Origin: Acidobacteriota bacterium
GTDB lineage: Bacteria; Acidobacteriota; Blastocatellia; Pyrinomonadales; Pyrinomonadaceae
Length of the DNA stretch: 64,000 bases
Assembly (NCBI GenBank): GCA_023389035.1
Contig: JAEWFC010000031.1
Coordinates: 1 to 64,000, forward strand
Direction: 5' to 3'
The notes under the pieces are model-generated. The model had not been told where the DNA came from, did no database searches, and saw only the letters and a list, made by a program, of their open reading frames with translations. This document shows, one piece after another, positions 35,224 to 44,094 of the stretch. Both the position numbers and the translations under genes were made by a program. Every line of letters starts with the position of its first letter. The first letter of the stretch is position 1.

Positions 35224-36654
35224 TTACGCATGTCGAAAGGCAACCGGCCTTCGACTTGCTCTTTCGATTCTCCGGCTCCGAGGTACCTCTCTTTTTTTTC
35301 GCGTAACCAATGATATTGTCAGGAAAGTCAGTCCCACCATGAACGCTGGGGCTGCTAGCCGCATTCCGGCATTCATCATTAAGAGCATTGCCCATGTCCC
35401 CGCACCCGCCACGATCGATCGACCGAGCGGTGTCGAGTTCCGACGTAGATTCGCAATCAAAGTACCCATCAGAATTAAACCGGCGATAATTCCGAAAATG
35501 CCGTGTTCGGAGATAAGGCGTGTCAATTCTGTATGGCTCATCGCCTTGTAATCGAGCAATCTTTCGCGATACGCGTACGCTTGACCGACGCCTACGCCGA
35601 GCACTGGGTTTTCCCAAAAAATCTCTAGATCGGAGGCCGCAATGTCTGCTCGTTTGGTCGTCCCTGTATCTTCGAAACGAGCTTGGAGATTACCTCCTGT
35701 ATAGTTATTGAGGACGGGGAAAATGCCCAGAACGAATATCATAGCGATCGCCGCGAGCAACCCAGCGCGTTTGGCTGCTGTAACAAGGTCTTTTTGTCCA
35801 ATAAGGATGACGACGCCTATTGCTCCCACCGCGTTGTACATTCCGCCTCGAGAAAAGGTCATTACACTTTGGGCAGCAAAGAACAGCGCGACTATGATGA
35901 AAAACGCTTTATACCCGTTAGAATTCTTGAAAATCAAGAGGGACACCAGCGCGGACAGAGCACCGAGGCCGAGTGCTGCGGATACTTGATTTGGCCCAAA
36001 GCCGCCGCTCGTGATCAGGTTACCTTCGGTCCCGAATAGGATCTCCTCGGCCGTTACCGTGTAAAAGACCGTAGCACTAGCTACACTAACCAAGGGAATC
36101 ACCAACGCGCAGAAAATCTGCCTCGCTTGTGCCGCACTAACAGACACGTTCGAAAAATACCATGCTGCAACAGATATAAGCAGCGGTCCGGACATATGGG
36201 TACTAAAATCGGCCTGTGCGTTCGCCCAATCAGTTTTGCCCAAGGTTACGAAGCATGCAGGAACAAGAGCAACGAAATAGATCAGTGGCAATCTTGGTAT
36301 AACCGTCCTACCCCGTCGTACAAGCGCGACTACACAAATTGCGACAGCCCCATACTTTCCAAACTCCCAAAAAACGGGAACCTGGGCCATTCTCCAGAGT
36401 ACTTCGGCCCCTACTAGATAGCCGACTGCCAATGTTACACGATGCAGTTTCGCCTGCTTCTGTATCGCCCAGTACATGCCTACGGCGAACGCCCCAAGTG
36501 GGTGAATTATCGCTGCGGAACCTGCCTGATATAGAAGGATCCCAAGCGGAACGTGAAGCAGTGACAGAACAATCACAAAGCGGAAGTCACGTCGCAACTC
36601 AAAATGTATCGGCAAGGAAGGCCTAACCTCATTTAATCTTTTTGCATCTATCAC
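35224..36654 (-). CDS. O-antigen polymerase/ligase-like membrane protein (Wzy)
   Basis: 476 residues with about twelve hydrophobic segments and the Wzy_C-type signatures FSRGGMYNAVGAIG at about 268 and GVGVGQAYAYRERLLDYKAMSHTELTRLISEHGIFG near 355-390 (HTELxRxxxExGxxG). Periplasmic polymerisation of undecaprenyl-diphosphate-linked repeat units is the likely role; a ligase role is possible because this fold does not separate the two. It is the second such protein here after the 873-aa one at 23534, and it lacks the TPR/CBM tail. Confidence 0.87.
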   Translation of the reverse strand: MIDAKRLNEVRPSLPIHFELRRDFRFVIVLSLLHVPLGILLYQAGSAAIIHPLGAFAVGMYWAIQKQAKLHRVTLAVGYLVGAEVLWRMAQVPVFWEFGKYGAVAICVVALVRRGRTVIPRLPLIYFVALVPACFVTLGKTDWANAQADFSTHMSGPLLISVAAWYFSNVSVSAAQARQIFCALVIPLVSVASATVFYTVTAEEILFGTEGNLITSGGFGPNQVSAALGLGALSALVSLLIFKNSNGYKAFFIIVALFFAAQSVMTFSRGGMYNAVGAIGVVILIGQKDLVTAAKRAGLLAAIAMIFVLGIFPVLNNYTGGNLQARFEDTGTTKRADIAASDLEIFWENPVLGVGVGQAYAYRERLLDYKAMSHTELTRLISEHGIFGIIAGLILMGTLIANLRRNSTPLGRSIVAGAGTWAMLLMMNAGMRLAAPAFMVGLTFLTISLVTRKKREVPRSRRIERASRRPVAFRHA

Positions 36655-36690
36655 GGTTGCCGTTTCCTATATCCATTTCGGTAGTCTTAT

Positions 36691-37782
36691 TCACTCAGGA
36701 GCTTCCGGCGTCGGTGTAGCGCCCAACTTCAGATAGATCTCAGTGAGCCGTTTGTGAAGCTGGGAAATGCTATGGTTGTCAGCCACATACTGTCTGCCGC
36801 TGCTGATAAATCTCGAACGCAGTCGATCATCGTCAATTATCTGCTTTGCCGCACGAACCAACCCGTCGAGATCGTCCTTATCCACCGCGAGGCCCCTATC
36901 ATCTCCTAAAAGCTCCGGGATACCGCCAACCTTAGTTGCGACTACAGGGAGCCCATTTGCCATCGCCTCAAGTACGACGTTCGGGGTTCCTTCGTGCGAT
37001 GACGTCATTACTAATAGATCCGCGTCCGCGTAAACGGTCGACATATCCGCGACCTCGCCCAGCATAGAGAAGTGTTCGGTGAGCGAATACGCGCGGAGCT
37101 GAGTGGAGATCGTTTCGCTCAAAGGGCCGTCGCCAGCAATAACAAAATTTAGATCGCGATCCGGAAGCTCAGCCAGCAGCCGCGATGCTAGCTCCACGAA
37201 AAGGTCCGGACGTTTCACAGCAACAAGTCGGCCCGCAAAAAGTACGTTGAACGCGGACCGATCCGATCTTCCGCTCGAGCCATTAGCATCACCGACGACG
37301 TTAGCAATAAAATTAATACGCGACGGATCGACAGAATGATCTGTCACCGCAGTAGCTACCGCCGCCCTGGAATTCGCGATCAATGCTTTTGGCAGGCGCA
37401 AGTGCAACCGCCCAAAGGCCCCGTTCGACCGCACTTCGTTTGTGACGTTGCTCCTGATCGCCCCGACGCTCGGGATACCAAGGATTCTTCCGGCGGCGGC
37501 AGCGTAGAAATTTGTATAGAAATGCGAGCTCTGAATAACGTCTGGGCGATCCCCATTGAGACTCGCCACGATACGACCTAGCCTCGCAAATCGATTGCCT
37601 GACCGGCCAACCCACTCGATCGGGATCCCGAGGTCTTTTATCATAGCTTCATAGGCCTCGCCCTGTGTCAGTGACAATACTCGTGCATCGACACCGCCTT
37701 CTTTCAATGCCTGCATCATATAGAGCAGCTGCCGCTCGGCACCGCCGCGGCCCAAAGTCCCGACGATGAAGCATACCTTCAT
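36691..37782 (-). CDS. Family 4 glycosyltransferase
   Basis: 363 residues. Start MKVCFIVGTLGRGGAERQLL is the glycine-rich loop of many GT4s; NVLFAGRLVAVKRPDLFVELA and SSHEGTPNVVLEAMANGLPVVATKVGGIPELL carry the donor-binding residues. Overlaps the upstream GT4 by 4 nt (ATGA) and precedes Wzy by 36 nt. Confidence 0.91.
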   Translation of the reverse strand: MKVCFIVGTLGRGGAERQLLYMMQALKEGGVDARVLSLTQGEAYEAMIKDLGIPIEWVGRSGNRFARLGRIVASLNGDRPDVIQSSHFYTNFYAAAAGRILGIPSVGAIRSNVTNEVRSNGAFGRLHLRLPKALIANSRAAVATAVTDHSVDPSRINFIANVVGDANGSSGRSDRSAFNVLFAGRLVAVKRPDLFVELASRLLAELPDRDLNFVIAGDGPLSETISTQLRAYSLTEHFSMLGEVADMSTVYADADLLVMTSSHEGTPNVVLEAMANGLPVVATKVGGIPELLGDDRGLAVDKDDLDGLVRAAKQIIDDDRLRSRFISSGRQYVADNHSISQLHKRLTEIYLKLGATPTPEAPE

Positions 37783-38966
37783 AGCGATGGGATCCTGATC
37801 GCATCGCTCTGTCGAAGCTCCCGTTCACCCCAGGCTTCCATCAGATGCTCCCGGATGGTCTCTCGCCACCGTTCAAGCGTGTATCCTTTTGCTCGGCCTA
37901 TCGCCCCTGTACTTAAAAGCTCGTACTTGTCGCGATCACCGGCAACTGCTTTTACAGCTTCCGCGATCGATTCCGGCGACGTGTCGCGAATAATGATCCC
38001 GCAGCTTTCGTCAATGAGCATCGGAAGTACTGAAACGGGTGTGGTTATAACTGGCAGGCCGGCGGACAAAGCCTCGACCACTACTTTCGGGAAGCCTTCG
38101 GAAGCGCTCGTCGGGTAACAAAAGACATCGGCAGAACGGAGCAAGCCCAACACATCCGGGTGCCTAACCTTTCCATGAAAGGTCACGCGGTCCGCAACGC
38201 CCAAGTCCGCGGCCTGCTTCTTGAGAAATGGCATCATCGAGCCGTCGCCAACAACGTCTAAAGTTACTTTGGGAAAACTCGCTGCGATCTGAGGCAAGCT
38301 TTCGATCACCCGGTCGGTCCCTTTGTTAGGCTCCTGGCGGGAAACGGTTATCAATCTCAGAGAACCGTCGTCTGAAAGACTCCGGCTCGCTGTATTCGAC
38401 ATCTGAGCTTCTTTCAGCGATGTAGAAAAGATCCATTTTACGTTCGGGTTGCGCCGCGATGGCGGCTCCGCCGAACCGCCGGTCGCGAGCATCACATTTC
38501 GGCCGCCAGCGAAAAATTCCATGCCCCGTTTCCAGATCTTCTCGGCGATCGTCTTCGGAGCCATCCAGTTACCGCAGTGCCGAACAAACAGAGGCTTTCT
38601 CATTAATAGGGCGAATACGATCCCAATGGTACCGACATCTCCTGGAATTGGCGCATGCACCGCATCAGCACGAGCGATCGAGTCCCAGATCATCCTGCCG
38701 TTCCTCAGAAACCATACCGGGAACGATAGCTTTCTTGACCATCCTCGTCCCGTTAGCGGCTGTAACGGGATCATTTCCAGGTTGTCGTCGAGCGGTGTTA
38801 CCCCCGAGACTCGCTCTTGAGCATCGCACGGCACCACTACCACGGTTGAATCAAAAATCTCGGCGAGCGTTTTGATCTGAAGCGGAAAGCCACCGTCGGT
38901 TACATACTGTGACGAAGGGGGGGCCGTTCTCCAACATTCCTTGTGGGACACTACTACCAACTTCAT
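37779..38966 (-). CDS. Family 4 glycosyltransferase
   Basis: 395 residues from the ATG at 38966, which overlaps the stop of the methyltransferase frame (ATGA); a longer frame to 39131 adds 55 residues that only shadow the upstream gene. MKLVVVSHKECWRTAPPSSQY start, LITVSRQEPNKGTDRVIESLP and TSASEGFPKVVVEALSAGLPVITTPV are GT4 motifs. Likely adds one sugar of the repeat unit at the cytoplasmic face. Confidence 0.9.
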   Translation of the reverse strand: MKLVVVSHKECWRTAPPSSQYVTDGGFPLQIKTLAEIFDSTVVVVPCDAQERVSGVTPLDDNLEMIPLQPLTGRGWSRKLSFPVWFLRNGRMIWDSIARADAVHAPIPGDVGTIGIVFALLMRKPLFVRHCGNWMAPKTIAEKIWKRGMEFFAGGRNVMLATGGSAEPPSRRNPNVKWIFSTSLKEAQMSNTASRSLSDDGSLRLITVSRQEPNKGTDRVIESLPQIAASFPKVTLDVVGDGSMMPFLKKQAADLGVADRVTFHGKVRHPDVLGLLRSADVFCYPTSASEGFPKVVVEALSAGLPVITTPVSVLPMLIDESCGIIIRDTSPESIAEAVKAVAGDRDKYELLSTGAIGRAKGYTLERWRETIREHLMEAWGERELRQSDAIRIPSL

Positions 38967-39714
38967 TTTATAGTTTCTGAATCTCGGCGGTCCCCGGTTT
39001 TGACTAGAAGTCCGATGAAGTGCGTGTTCAGTGTTCTGAGGCTGCTCAGGAACTCGGCAAGAACCCACGAACTTGGAGCTAAAAAGCGGGCGATCGGCGG
39101 GGCAAGTGTGACAGTCCGAAATGTGGAACAATACCCTTCAAACAGATCGAGGAGCACCCTCGGTTTAACTGGGAGCAGATTCACATTTTGTGGATTTCCA
39201 ACGGCAGCATCATAGATCAGCAGAACGCCGTGACGCTTGAGCTCACGGTTGATCTCACTACATATTCGCCGTCGCATGCCCTCATCGTGAACCGAGGAGA
39301 GAACTGTCGAAAGGACAACGAGGTCAAATCGTTCGTCCTCCCAAGCCAAACACGATGCATCTCCAACTCGTAGATCCGCAGCCGGCAACGACCGCTTTGC
39401 TTTTTCAGCCCGCACCCCATCAAGTTCGATTCCAGCTAGGTCTGACGACGCAGCAAGTCCCCATGAGAGCATATCCGCCAGCCACCTAACTTCCCGTACC
39501 CCACTTCCAAACAACGGTTCCCCGGTCTCGGAAATCGATCCGCTTTTTGCAGCAGTTTCGCAGCGACCCTTTTTCGTTCAGCGGTCATAAACATCTCACC
39601 CGGGTTCCATGGAGCGTATCGGGATCCATTTGCGCCGGCTTCCCGACGACCGTATTCAGCAAGAATACGTCGTCTTTCGCTTTGTACTGCTCTTTCCTCC
39701 ACTAGCGAATCCAT
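38963..39714 (-). pseudogene. Class I SAM methyltransferase split by a one-base frameshift
   Basis: Two overlapping minus-strand frames (39436-39714 and 38963-39514) together make one methyltransferase of about 250 residues. The upstream frame supplies the N-terminus and SAM motif I (CLEVGYGKLG) and then runs into unrelated sequence. The downstream frame continues WLADMLSWGL, IELDGVRAEKA, DLRVGDASCLAW and FDLVVLSTVLSSV. Adding one G in the run near 39483-39500 joins them as LEVGYGKLGWLADMLSWG, the usual shape of this family. Either the gene is inactive, or the read/assembly lost a base in a homopolymer. The stop at 38963 overlaps the next GT4 start, as expected for a once-functional operon member. 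Target unknown, presumably a sugar. Confidence 0.8.
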
Positions 39715-39724
39715 TTCGTCGATT

Positions 39725-40717
39725 TCAACTCTGATGCGCTCTCACTACTTCCACCTCAACGCGCGGTTCGGTGCCATTCGCAGGAATACCTTTGATGGCA
39801 TGCCAAGCTCCTTCAAGCCGCCCACCCAACTCCTCAACATCCGACCAGCGACGGCGACGAAAAGCGGAGATCGCAATTCGGAAGAAATCGAAGGCTTGGA
39901 ACTGCCAGAACCGCAGCTTCTGTTTGCGATTTAGCGGGCCAGCGATCTCTCGAAACACGTAATAATAGTTGACAACACACTTGTAGCCCAACTTTCTCCG
40001 ATTTGCTCTTCCATTCGGCGAATGAGCTTCCTCGCAGAGCGCGTCACCGGCCTGTACAAGACGCCATGTCCTACCTGCTCGTAGTGCAAAATGTGCATCC
40101 TCAAGCACGCCATAATCTGCAAAAAATGGATCGAATCGCAATCCAGAATCGAAAACTTCCCGACGCCAAACACTGCAAGCCGTCGTCATAAAGTCAACAT
40201 GGCGAATGCCATCGAAGGGAGGCTGTAAGTTATTGTTGATCGGATAACCGGCGTGATAATCATAACGGCCGGGCTCAAATACGGTGAGCAGCCGTAAGCG
40301 CTTATACCATCTCCACCGTGACGATCCGGCGGCGGTGAAGTGTTGGTTTGCCCTATACCCAACCACCCCGCCGATCGCACGGTCCGGATCTGCTGAATAA
40401 ATCTTTTCGATAGTTTGGAGAAAATCTGGGAAAAGTCGGACATCGTCGTCGATGAATGCCACGAGATCACCTTGGGCCATATCGATACCAACGTTTCGTT
40501 GAATCGCCGTACCACCACCGTGGCGAATATATCGGACCGCAAAAGGCATTTGCGGTGCGTACTGTTTTACGGCCACTTCAGTTGCCGTCTCGCTGGGCTC
40601 AGCCCCGTCTACGAGAATCACTTCGTCCGGGAGCAGTGATTGCTGGGCGAGGTTCTGCAGCAGGCCCTGAACTTCTTCCGGACGGCGAAATGTCGGGGTG
40701 ACTACGGAGATCATCAC
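39725..40717 (-). CDS. Family 2 glycosyltransferase
   Basis: 330 residues. ISVVTPTFRRPEEVQGLLQNL at the N-terminus, GGGTAIQRNVGIDMAQGDLVAFIDDDV with the DDD metal site at about 90-92, then TACSVWRREVF and EDAHFALRAG. No strong membrane segment, so a peripheral cytoplasmic transferase. Overlaps the upstream gene by 4 nt. Confidence 0.9.
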   Translation of the reverse strand: MMISVVTPTFRRPEEVQGLLQNLAQQSLLPDEVILVDGAEPSETATEVAVKQYAPQMPFAVRYIRHGGGTAIQRNVGIDMAQGDLVAFIDDDVRLFPDFLQTIEKIYSADPDRAIGGVVGYRANQHFTAAGSSRWRWYKRLRLLTVFEPGRYDYHAGYPINNNLQPPFDGIRHVDFMTTACSVWRREVFDSGLRFDPFFADYGVLEDAHFALRAGRTWRLVQAGDALCEEAHSPNGRANRRKLGYKCVVNYYYVFREIAGPLNRKQKLRFWQFQAFDFFRIAISAFRRRRWSDVEELGGRLEGAWHAIKGIPANGTEPRVEVEVVRAHQS

Positions 40718-42147
40718 TTATTTGTGTCTCTCTGCGCCAGATCAAGCAACACATCGGCGACCCGGTGCGCGGAACTTCCGTCAAGCGTAGCGCCGAACAT
40801 ATTACCTATTAGCTTTCTTCGATTCTCCGACGCCCGCGCTGGATCGATCAACGCCTGGCTGATCAGATCGTTCATTTCCCGCGCGCTGCGTGCGACCCTC
40901 ACGGCACCGCTATCAACCACCGGTTTATAATGGTCATATTCGTAATACTCCGCGAACGAGAGCTCCGTTGCGGGTACCGACGGCGGATTGTAGCCGACGT
41001 TGATCACCGGCTTATCAAACATACATAGCTCGAGCGATATGGTCGAGGCGACATTTATCCCAACGGCACAGTGCCGAAGCGTGTTGACCAGGGCGTAAGA
41101 ATCTTCTAATTTCGGAGTGAGCCATGCGGCCTCCCAGGCTACCTCGGGAAAAAGAATGTCGGTACGTCTGGCTTTCAGTTCATCAAAACGCCCCGTCTGA
41201 TCCTTAGGATAGACGCGCACCAAAAGCTGCGGCCTTTCGGCTTCCGGGTATTCGTTGAGCATATCCGCTATCTCCTCAACGATCTGCGGCTCGCCCGGCA
41301 TATGGTTAGCCATTCCTGTTGCATAGAAAACGATCGGCCGTGCCGGGTCGGCTCCAACGCTTCCGCAGAATTCCTCACGCGTGCAATAAAACTCAGGGCG
41401 AAAATGAAAATCGAATTGCGGCGTACCGGTCACGAATACGTTTTCGGGCTTGATCCACTCGTACATCTCAAGCAGCTGCCCTTTTAGCTCGTCGTTCCAA
41501 ACCAAAAAGTAGTCGTACGGCAGTGTGATCCTACCCTGCGACGTCAGATTGTCCCAACTGAAAATAAACGTCGCCGTCGGTATCCCTAACCACTGCGCCG
41601 ACTGCACCGCCTGTATAGCATTCCGGCTATGAATATGTGATCCGTTAAAGACAAGCGAAGGCTTCAACCGATTAAACAACTGCGTGTATTCGTCAGTTTT
41701 CTTCAAGTACTTGCTGCTTATTCGTTCCGCCTTCGACAATGCCCGCAAGCCTGCGGGATTCGCCAACGGCAATCCCAACGCCTTTTTAGACGCTCGCGAT
41801 AGCTTTTGCTTCAGAGTGACCGCTTCAATATCCCGTAGCCGCCACCGTTCCTGTGCAGCACGGGACCACAACCATTTACCGTGGGCTACATCGAGCACTT
41901 CGCGTTGATACCGCACCAGCCAACGTTCGGGATGTTCGTTAAGGTCGAGAAGCCGACCGTACTTATTAGCTAGATCTTTGTCGATCGCACTGCCAGTAGT
42001 GATGCTGAGAAGCGAGAGTCCGGCTTTCGATCTAATTTGCTCAAAGACGCCCGAATATTCGAAGTTTCTTAGGACCTCTCCACGGGGAACGATCGCGCAA
42101 ACCGTGCGCTGCCCGCGTAGATCGATCGATTCATTATTGCCAGACAT
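40714..42147 (-). CDS. GT-B-like protein, paralogue of the protein at 44095
   Basis: 477 residues. The C-terminal half reads like a GT-B donor domain: VWNDELKGQLLEMYEW, VTGTPQFDFHFRPEFYCTREEFC, PIVFYATG, LLVRVYPKD, then a conserved INVASTISLELCMFDKPVINVGY. The same landmarks occur in order in the 44095 protein (VVGAPQFDVFYNEKFYVDRVEFC; INLSSTVTVDAAIFDKPVVNLDF), so the two are paralogues flanking an asparagine synthase. The pattern resembles CDP-glycerol glycerophosphotransferase-like and capsule-transferase GT-B proteins, but no exact family is claimed. A role in transferring a sugar or phospho-polyol, possibly the sialic acid made upstream, is speculation. Confidence 0.7.
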   Translation of the reverse strand: MSGNNESIDLRGQRTVCAIVPRGEVLRNFEYSGVFEQIRSKAGLSLLSITTGSAIDKDLANKYGRLLDLNEHPERWLVRYQREVLDVAHGKWLWSRAAQERWRLRDIEAVTLKQKLSRASKKALGLPLANPAGLRALSKAERISSKYLKKTDEYTQLFNRLKPSLVFNGSHIHSRNAIQAVQSAQWLGIPTATFIFSWDNLTSQGRITLPYDYFLVWNDELKGQLLEMYEWIKPENVFVTGTPQFDFHFRPEFYCTREEFCGSVGADPARPIVFYATGMANHMPGEPQIVEEIADMLNEYPEAERPQLLVRVYPKDQTGRFDELKARRTDILFPEVAWEAAWLTPKLEDSYALVNTLRHCAVGINVASTISLELCMFDKPVINVGYNPPSVPATELSFAEYYEYDHYKPVVDSGAVRVARSAREMNDLISQALIDPARASENRRKLIGNMFGATLDGSSAHRVADVLLDLAQRDTNK

Positions 42148-42156
42148 CTGCGTCTA

Positions 42157-44094
42157 TCACCCGTAAACGAAATGAGTGAGGTTCATGGCTCCGCAGAGGG
42201 CAAGCATTTTTTGACCGACCGAATGGTTGACCAGGACTGTTGCGAAAGAATTAACGTGCTCTTTCAGTTTCTCCTGATCTACGCCTTCCGAATATATTCG
42301 TCCAAACAATTCGACCGATGCGAGCTTCGCCGTGAAATATGGGTCTTGTTTGGCAATCAGGTCATCAAACGATCGGTCTGCCAAGCCAAGGGCATCTGAC
42401 AGCCATCCTCCCTTGAAAAATCCCGGTTTCAATTTCAAAAACTTGTGTCCAAACATTGGGAACCCGTTCTTCTTCTTGTGGACGATCGCAGGGGGAAGCC
42501 ATTTTTGCGCGTGCTCCCGCACGACCCATTTATCGATCAGAAACGGATGCTTATAGTTGTGAAATCGCTTTGAGCGACCGATCTTGAATTTGGACGGCAG
42601 ATTGATCGCAAATTTTACCAGTGACTCATCAAGAAACGGGAAACGGGCCTCGATCGACGACATCATACCCATTCGATCGTTGCGATGAAGAAGAGCCACC
42701 AAACCATCGCGAATCATCTTCACGGTCATTAGTTGCTCGGTCCGGTTCTTTGGATCTAGCGAGCTGAAGGTCGAAAGTGCCTCATCCTCAAAACGTTCCT
42801 TTTCAAAGCCGTGAGAAAGCTGGTTGATGAACGCTAATGGGCTGGATGACAACTCCGGAAACAGATAATTGTGCAGCTTGGGTGAGAACCTATACAGACT
42901 CTTAATAGCATTGACCGGGAAAGCGGCGAGCCTCTTGTACCGATTCGTCAAAAGCGTCGGATAGCCGAGGAACAGTTCATCCGCCCCCTCGCCGGTAAGC
43001 ACAGCCTTTACTCCGGAATCATGAGCAAGCCTGGCGACGTTCGATAGCGGGATCGCATTGACGTGCACTACTAAGGGGCTGTCGTAATGGTACGTTACGT
43101 CCACCCAATCCCTCAACATCATCTCGGGCTCGAACTTATAATCTAGGATCGGCGTGCCGATGTGTTTCGACAACGTCTGAACATCAGAAAATTCCGAGTA
43201 CTTCCCGACTATATTTGCGGTGAACAATTTGAGGTTAGCGTCTTCATTCACAGCCGTCGCCGATATTAGGCTGGAATCTACTCCGCCGCTCACAAATGCG
43301 CCCATCGGAGCATCGCTGATCAGCATCTTTCGAACGCTTTCACCGAAATGCTCTTCGAACATTTCGATGATCCTCGAAGAAGGCGCTCGATCCATTTCGT
43401 CATATAACGATTGGTCAAAGTCGTCTAATAGGTCGTAATACTGCGTCGATCGTATCTCTGATCCATTCTGAATCTGCAGGTACGAACCTGGCTTAACTCC
43501 AAAAACCGATTTGAACAGAGTAAATTCGACCGACCTTTCAGCGTTATTGTTAACAGCGAGTAACGTTCTGAACGGGTCCGGCGGTATGCCCAGCGTCTTC
43601 GCAAGTGCCTTGATCTCAGAGGCCCAATATAACGTCCCCGCATTCTGACAGTAATAGAGCGGCTTGATGCCCATCCGATCGCGGGCAAGGATTAGTCTGT
43701 CTTCGAGCGCGTCATAAAAAGCGAAGGCAAACATTCCCCTCAAGGAACGAAGGCAATGGTCTACTCCGTCCACTATCAGTGAGCGGAATAGAACTTCAGT
43801 GTCGGAGGTCGTGGTAAACGCGATTCCGTGATCCTTCTCGAGACGTGAGCGAATCTCTTTGAAGTTGTATATCTCGCCGTTGTAGACCAGCATGTAGCGG
43901 TCGTCTTTAAACGGTTGATTAGCAGCGTCCGACAGGTCAAGCAGGCTCAGTCGGTTGTGAGCCATAACGACATTCTTAAACTCCGCAAAGCCGAAATTAT
44001 CAGGCCCGCGATGCAACATTAAATGCCCCATTGCTCGAACGGTCGCGCTGTCTGGTCTTCCCGTCTTTGTGTAACTACCTGCTATACCGCACAT
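42157..44094 (-). CDS. asnB: Glutamine-hydrolysing asparagine synthase family protein
   Basis: 645 residues. Class II glutamine amidotransferase domain with nucleophile Cys2 (MCGIAGSY), HRGPDNFG, MLVYNGEIYN; then the ATP-pyrophosphatase domain with SGGVDSSLIS and the GEGADELFLGY loop. In polysaccharide loci such proteins often amidate a carboxylated sugar (uronamide formation) rather than make asparagine; which applies here cannot be told. It abuts one GT-B paralogue (no gap) and lies 9 nt from the other, suggesting the three act on the same sugar. Confidence 0.92.
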   Translation of the reverse strand: MCGIAGSYTKTGRPDSATVRAMGHLMLHRGPDNFGFAEFKNVVMAHNRLSLLDLSDAANQPFKDDRYMLVYNGEIYNFKEIRSRLEKDHGIAFTTTSDTEVLFRSLIVDGVDHCLRSLRGMFAFAFYDALEDRLILARDRMGIKPLYYCQNAGTLYWASEIKALAKTLGIPPDPFRTLLAVNNNAERSVEFTLFKSVFGVKPGSYLQIQNGSEIRSTQYYDLLDDFDQSLYDEMDRAPSSRIIEMFEEHFGESVRKMLISDAPMGAFVSGGVDSSLISATAVNEDANLKLFTANIVGKYSEFSDVQTLSKHIGTPILDYKFEPEMMLRDWVDVTYHYDSPLVVHVNAIPLSNVARLAHDSGVKAVLTGEGADELFLGYPTLLTNRYKRLAAFPVNAIKSLYRFSPKLHNYLFPELSSSPLAFINQLSHGFEKERFEDEALSTFSSLDPKNRTEQLMTVKMIRDGLVALLHRNDRMGMMSSIEARFPFLDESLVKFAINLPSKFKIGRSKRFHNYKHPFLIDKWVVREHAQKWLPPAIVHKKKNGFPMFGHKFLKLKPGFFKGGWLSDALGLADRSFDDLIAKQDPYFTAKLASVELFGRIYSEGVDQEKLKEHVNSFATVLVNHSVGQKMLALCGAMNLTHFVYG

